Shown here piece after piece: positions 34,332 to 36,451 of a stretch of 36,451 nt of DNA (within the stretch, counting starts at the first letter, position 1; the number at the start of each line of letters is the position of its first letter). The position numbers were made by a program, and so were the translations under genes. Under the pieces are notes generated by a model. The model did no database searches, was not told the DNA's origin, and saw nothing but the letters and a program-made list of their open reading frames with translations. Source of the DNA: Clostridiaceae bacterium (lineage in GTDB: Bacteria; Bacillota; Clostridia; Acetivibrionales; Acetivibrionaceae). The stretch is taken from contig JAAYPF010000072.1 in the NCBI GenBank assembly GCA_012519925.1, positions 1 through 36,451 on the forward strand, read 5' to 3'.

Positions 34332-36176
34332 ATGAAAGCAAAAAAAGGATTATCCGTATTACTTACAGTGCTGTTTGGATTTACAAGTTTATTTTCAAAT
34401 ATTGTATTTGCAGATACGCTACCAAGCATTAAGATTGAACTGGACAAGACTTCTGCAGCAGTAGGTGAGGTAATAAAGGCATCAATTGTTGTAGATAGCA
34501 TTAATGCTTTTGCAGGATACCAGGTAAATCTAAAGTATGACCCAACAGTATTAGAAGCTGTCAATCTAGATACAGGTGCTGTTTTTACTAATTCTACAAA
34601 TCCTAAAGAGGGAACAATATTAAAAGATTCTACATATGGTGCTTTACCAATTGCTTCCAACAACATATCCCAGGGAATTTTAAATTTTGGTAGGACTTAT
34701 ACAAATCTTGTAAGCTATAAGGCTGATGGTTCGCCAGAAACATCAGGTACAGTTGCGATAATTGGATTTAAGGTTCGAAAGGTTGAAGAGACAAAGATTG
34801 AGTTCGCACAGACAAATACTATGCCAACAGCTGTCTCCGGTGTCATGTTGTTTGATTGGGATGGAAATAAGATGACTAAAGGTTATTCAATAATAAATCC
34901 TCCATCCATTAACCAAACTTCAAGTGAAAGCACTCCTACTCCTATAGTAGTAACAGGTCCATTGGATCCTCCTACTCCTACACCTGTAAAGACCGGTAAA
35001 AAGGGAGAAATTAGCTCTAGTGTTGTAAGCAATCAGAGTGGAAAAGTGACTTATAAGTTTGAAAAGGAAGAATTAGAGATTGCATTAGAAGAAATAATTC
35101 CAGATTCAAGCGGAGTTAAAACTGCTGTTTTACCTGTAAGCGGGGTTGAGGGAGCTACAGAATATACACAGGAGTTTCCAAATCAGGCATTGCTTTCTAA
35201 TATCTTATCCTATAGGATAAATATGAGTACTGCATATGCAGTTTTAAATCTTCCTTCAAATATGCTAAATACAGCTGAATTATCCTCAAGAGTAAAGAGT
35301 GCTTCAAAGGTTGCTGTTACTGTAGCAAAAGATGAATACTCTGATTTGTCCTCGGATATAAAAAATAAAATAGTTGATAGACCAATGATAAAATTAAGTC
35401 TCAAAATTAACGATGTGAATACTGAGTGGAACAACCTGGAAAGTCCTGTGAAGGTATCTATCCCTTATGTGCCAACAGAAGCTGAAAAGAACTCATTAGA
35501 GCATATAGTTGTCTTAAGGATTGACAACACAGGAAAAGCTATAACGGTACCAAGTGGTAAATATGATGAAAAAACAAAAATGGTTACGTTTTCAACTACA
35601 AGTCTTGGGAGATATGCAGTTGCATATGTTAATAGAACCTTTAACGACTTAAAATCCCATACATGGGCAAAGCATCAGATTCAAGTTTTAGCATCAAAGG
35701 GTATAATAAACGGTACTTCCGAAACTACATTCACTCCTCAAGCGTTTATAACAAGAGCAGATTTTATGGTATTATTGGTTAAAGCTTTGGATTTGAATGC
35801 TGTTGTTGATTCCAACTTTGCAGATGTACCATCGGATGCCTATTATTATAATCCAATAGGTATAGCGAAAAAGCTTGGAATTACTACAGGAGTCGGTGAT
35901 AACTTATATAATCCAAAAGCTCAAATTACAAGGCAGGATATGATGGTTCTTATAACAAGAGCTCTCATGGTGTCGGGTAAAATATCCTCCGAGGGTACTG
36001 CTGATGTTATTGCAAGTTATACAGATAAAGACCAGATTGCATCATATGCTGTGACAGGTGTTGCTACTTTGGTTAAAGAGGGAATAGTTGTAGGAAGCAA
36101 TAACATAATTAATCCTAAGGGAAATGCTTCAAGAGCGGAATTAGCAGCTATCGTCTACAAGATTTACAATAAATAA
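34332..36176 (+). CDS. Cell-surface anchor: type II-like cohesin plus three SLH repeats
   Basis: The 614-residue protein has a signal peptide (1-~28), one cohesin (~32-190; IKIELDKTSAAVGEVIKASIVVDS, GYQVNLKYDPTVLEAV), a short Thr/Pro linker, a middle region (~225-430) seen in other SLH proteins, and three S-layer homology repeats (~434-490, ~495-555, ~562-614) with ITRADFMVLL, ITRQDMMVLI and ASRAELAAIV. Size and order resemble SdbA of A. thermocellus, which binds the type II dockerin of a scaffoldin. It would tether cellulosomes to the cell wall. AAAAGGGGG precedes ATG 34332. The GH30 terminator shows that it is transcribed separately. Type II assignment is from general similarity and needs a profile search. 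Confidence 0.88.
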   Translation: MKAKKGLSVLLTVLFGFTSLFSNIVFADTLPSIKIELDKTSAAVGEVIKASIVVDSINAFAGYQVNLKYDPTVLEAVNLDTGAVFTNSTNPKEGTILKDSTYGALPIASNNISQGILNFGRTYTNLVSYKADGSPETSGTVAIIGFKVRKVEETKIEFAQTNTMPTAVSGVMLFDWDGNKMTKGYSIINPPSINQTSSESTPTPIVVTGPLDPPTPTPVKTGKKGEISSSVVSNQSGKVTYKFEKEELEIALEEIIPDSSGVKTAVLPVSGVEGATEYTQEFPNQALLSNILSYRINMSTAYAVLNLPSNMLNTAELSSRVKSASKVAVTVAKDEYSDLSSDIKNKIVDRPMIKLSLKINDVNTEWNNLESPVKVSIPYVPTEAEKNSLEHIVVLRIDNTGKAITVPSGKYDEKTKMVTFSTTSLGRYAVAYVNRTFNDLKSHTWAKHQIQVLASKGIINGTSETTFTPQAFITRADFMVLLVKALDLNAVVDSNFADVPSDAYYYNPIGIAKKLGITTGVGDNLYNPKAQITRQDMMVLITRALMVSGKISSEGTADVIASYTDKDQIASYAVTGVATLVKEGIVVGSNNIINPKGNASRAELAAIVYKIYNK

Positions 36177-36191
36177 AATTAAAGTTATAAT

Positions 36192-36224
36192 CAAGGGTGT
36201 CAACTATGACATCCTTGTTTTTTT
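36192..36224 (+). terminator. Terminator of the cohesin-SLH gene
   Basis: CAAGGGTGTCA (36192-36202), loop ACTA, TGACATCCTTG (36207-36217), one G-T pair, then seven T. Confidence 0.9.
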
Positions 36225-36283
36225 ATTTAAGTATAGTAATTTATAATAAACCAATTATTGTAGATAAAGAGGTATCGAAGATT

Positions 36284-36451
36284 ATGAATTGTGTAGGATG
36301 TAATTGTGAAAAATCTCAACATAAATTGTGTACACGTCGGGTGCCTATATTTACTGCACTAGATGAGGAAGAAATCAGTAAAGTTGCTAATCTCATTAAG
36401 CGTAAAAAGTTTTTAAAGGGCGAGATGATTTTATTGGAAGGAAGCCGTCCA
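36284..36451 (+). CDS. CRP/FNR family regulator, N-terminal part (cut by window end)
   Basis: The visible 56 residues begin MNCVGCNCEKSQHKLCTRRVPIF and continue with LDEEEISKVANLIKRKKFLKGEMILLEGSRP, the start of a cyclic-nucleotide-binding-type beta-roll. Four cysteines (C3, C6, C8, C17) lie before the VPIF motif; FNR-type regulators use such an N-terminal group to bind an oxygen-sensitive iron-sulfur cluster, so redox or oxygen sensing is likely. The DNA-binding helix-turn-helix lies beyond the window. AAGAGG precedes ATG 36284, and TATAAT at 36242-36247 may be its -10. Confidence 0.8.
   Translation, partial: MNCVGCNCEKSQHKLCTRRVPIFTALDEEEISKVANLIKRKKFLKGEMILLEGSRP

Overview
The window is a low-GC Firmicute chromosome. 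It combines conserved clostridial housekeeping blocks with cellulosome genes: two dockerin-bearing secreted glycoside hydrolases, a sigma-I/anti-sigma-I pair whose sensor ends in PA14 domains, and a type II-like cohesin protein with three SLH repeats. This points to an anaerobic cellulolytic Clostridium of the Acetivibrio group (relatives of A. thermocellus, A. cellulolyticus and A. clariflavus). The dockerins carry Ser-Ile and Ser-Leu at the recognition positions rather than the Ser-Thr typical of A. thermocellus type I dockerins, so a relative of A. thermocellus is more likely than that species itself. The species call is inference.

Layout. 1-~300: the tail of an IS30-like transposase and GC-richer hairpin DNA. 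423-10758: lepA, hemW, then the CIRCE-controlled heat-shock operon hrcA-grpE-dnaK-dnaJ with prmA and rsmE, closed by a stand-alone CheY-type receiver. 10911-12641: a secreted GH43-CBM13-dockerin enzyme resembling exo-beta-1,3-galactanases. 12845-16390: yicC-remA-gmk-rpoZ-coaBC. 16629-21366: glycyl-tRNA synthetase and pyruvate phosphate dikinase, separated by a decayed IS3-family transposase. 21500-24410: a small accessory island with a frameshifted methyltransferase, a deoxyribosyltransferase-like protein and a metallo-beta-lactamase-fold protein. 24701-28591: two secreted proteins, one a predicted seven-bladed propeller and one with copper-amine-oxidase-N-like repeats. 29094-36176: sigI-rsgI, GH30-CBM6-dockerin, and the cohesin-SLH anchor. 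The window ends inside a CRP/FNR-type regulator gene.

How the parts work together. HrcA represses the chaperone operon through CIRCE. The SigI-RsgI pair probably senses an extracellular polysaccharide through two PA14 domains and releases SigI after cleavage of the membrane-proximal SEAL-type domain. Promoter-like sequences with an A-tract and a CGAA box lie before both sigI and the GH30 gene, so the GH30 enzyme may be a direct SigI target. The dockerin enzymes would dock onto scaffoldins, and the cohesin-SLH protein would tether such complexes to the cell surface.

The least explained part is the accessory island. Two consecutive units share a 5' module (a perfect hairpin with a GGTATTG/CAATACC core, then a leader box and an ATAAATAGNAATTT box) and a 3' module (a ~77-bp repeat, roughly 85% identical by hand alignment, that contains a stem with one compensatory base-pair change). 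This looks like a cassette-type arrangement; I cannot name a known element for it.
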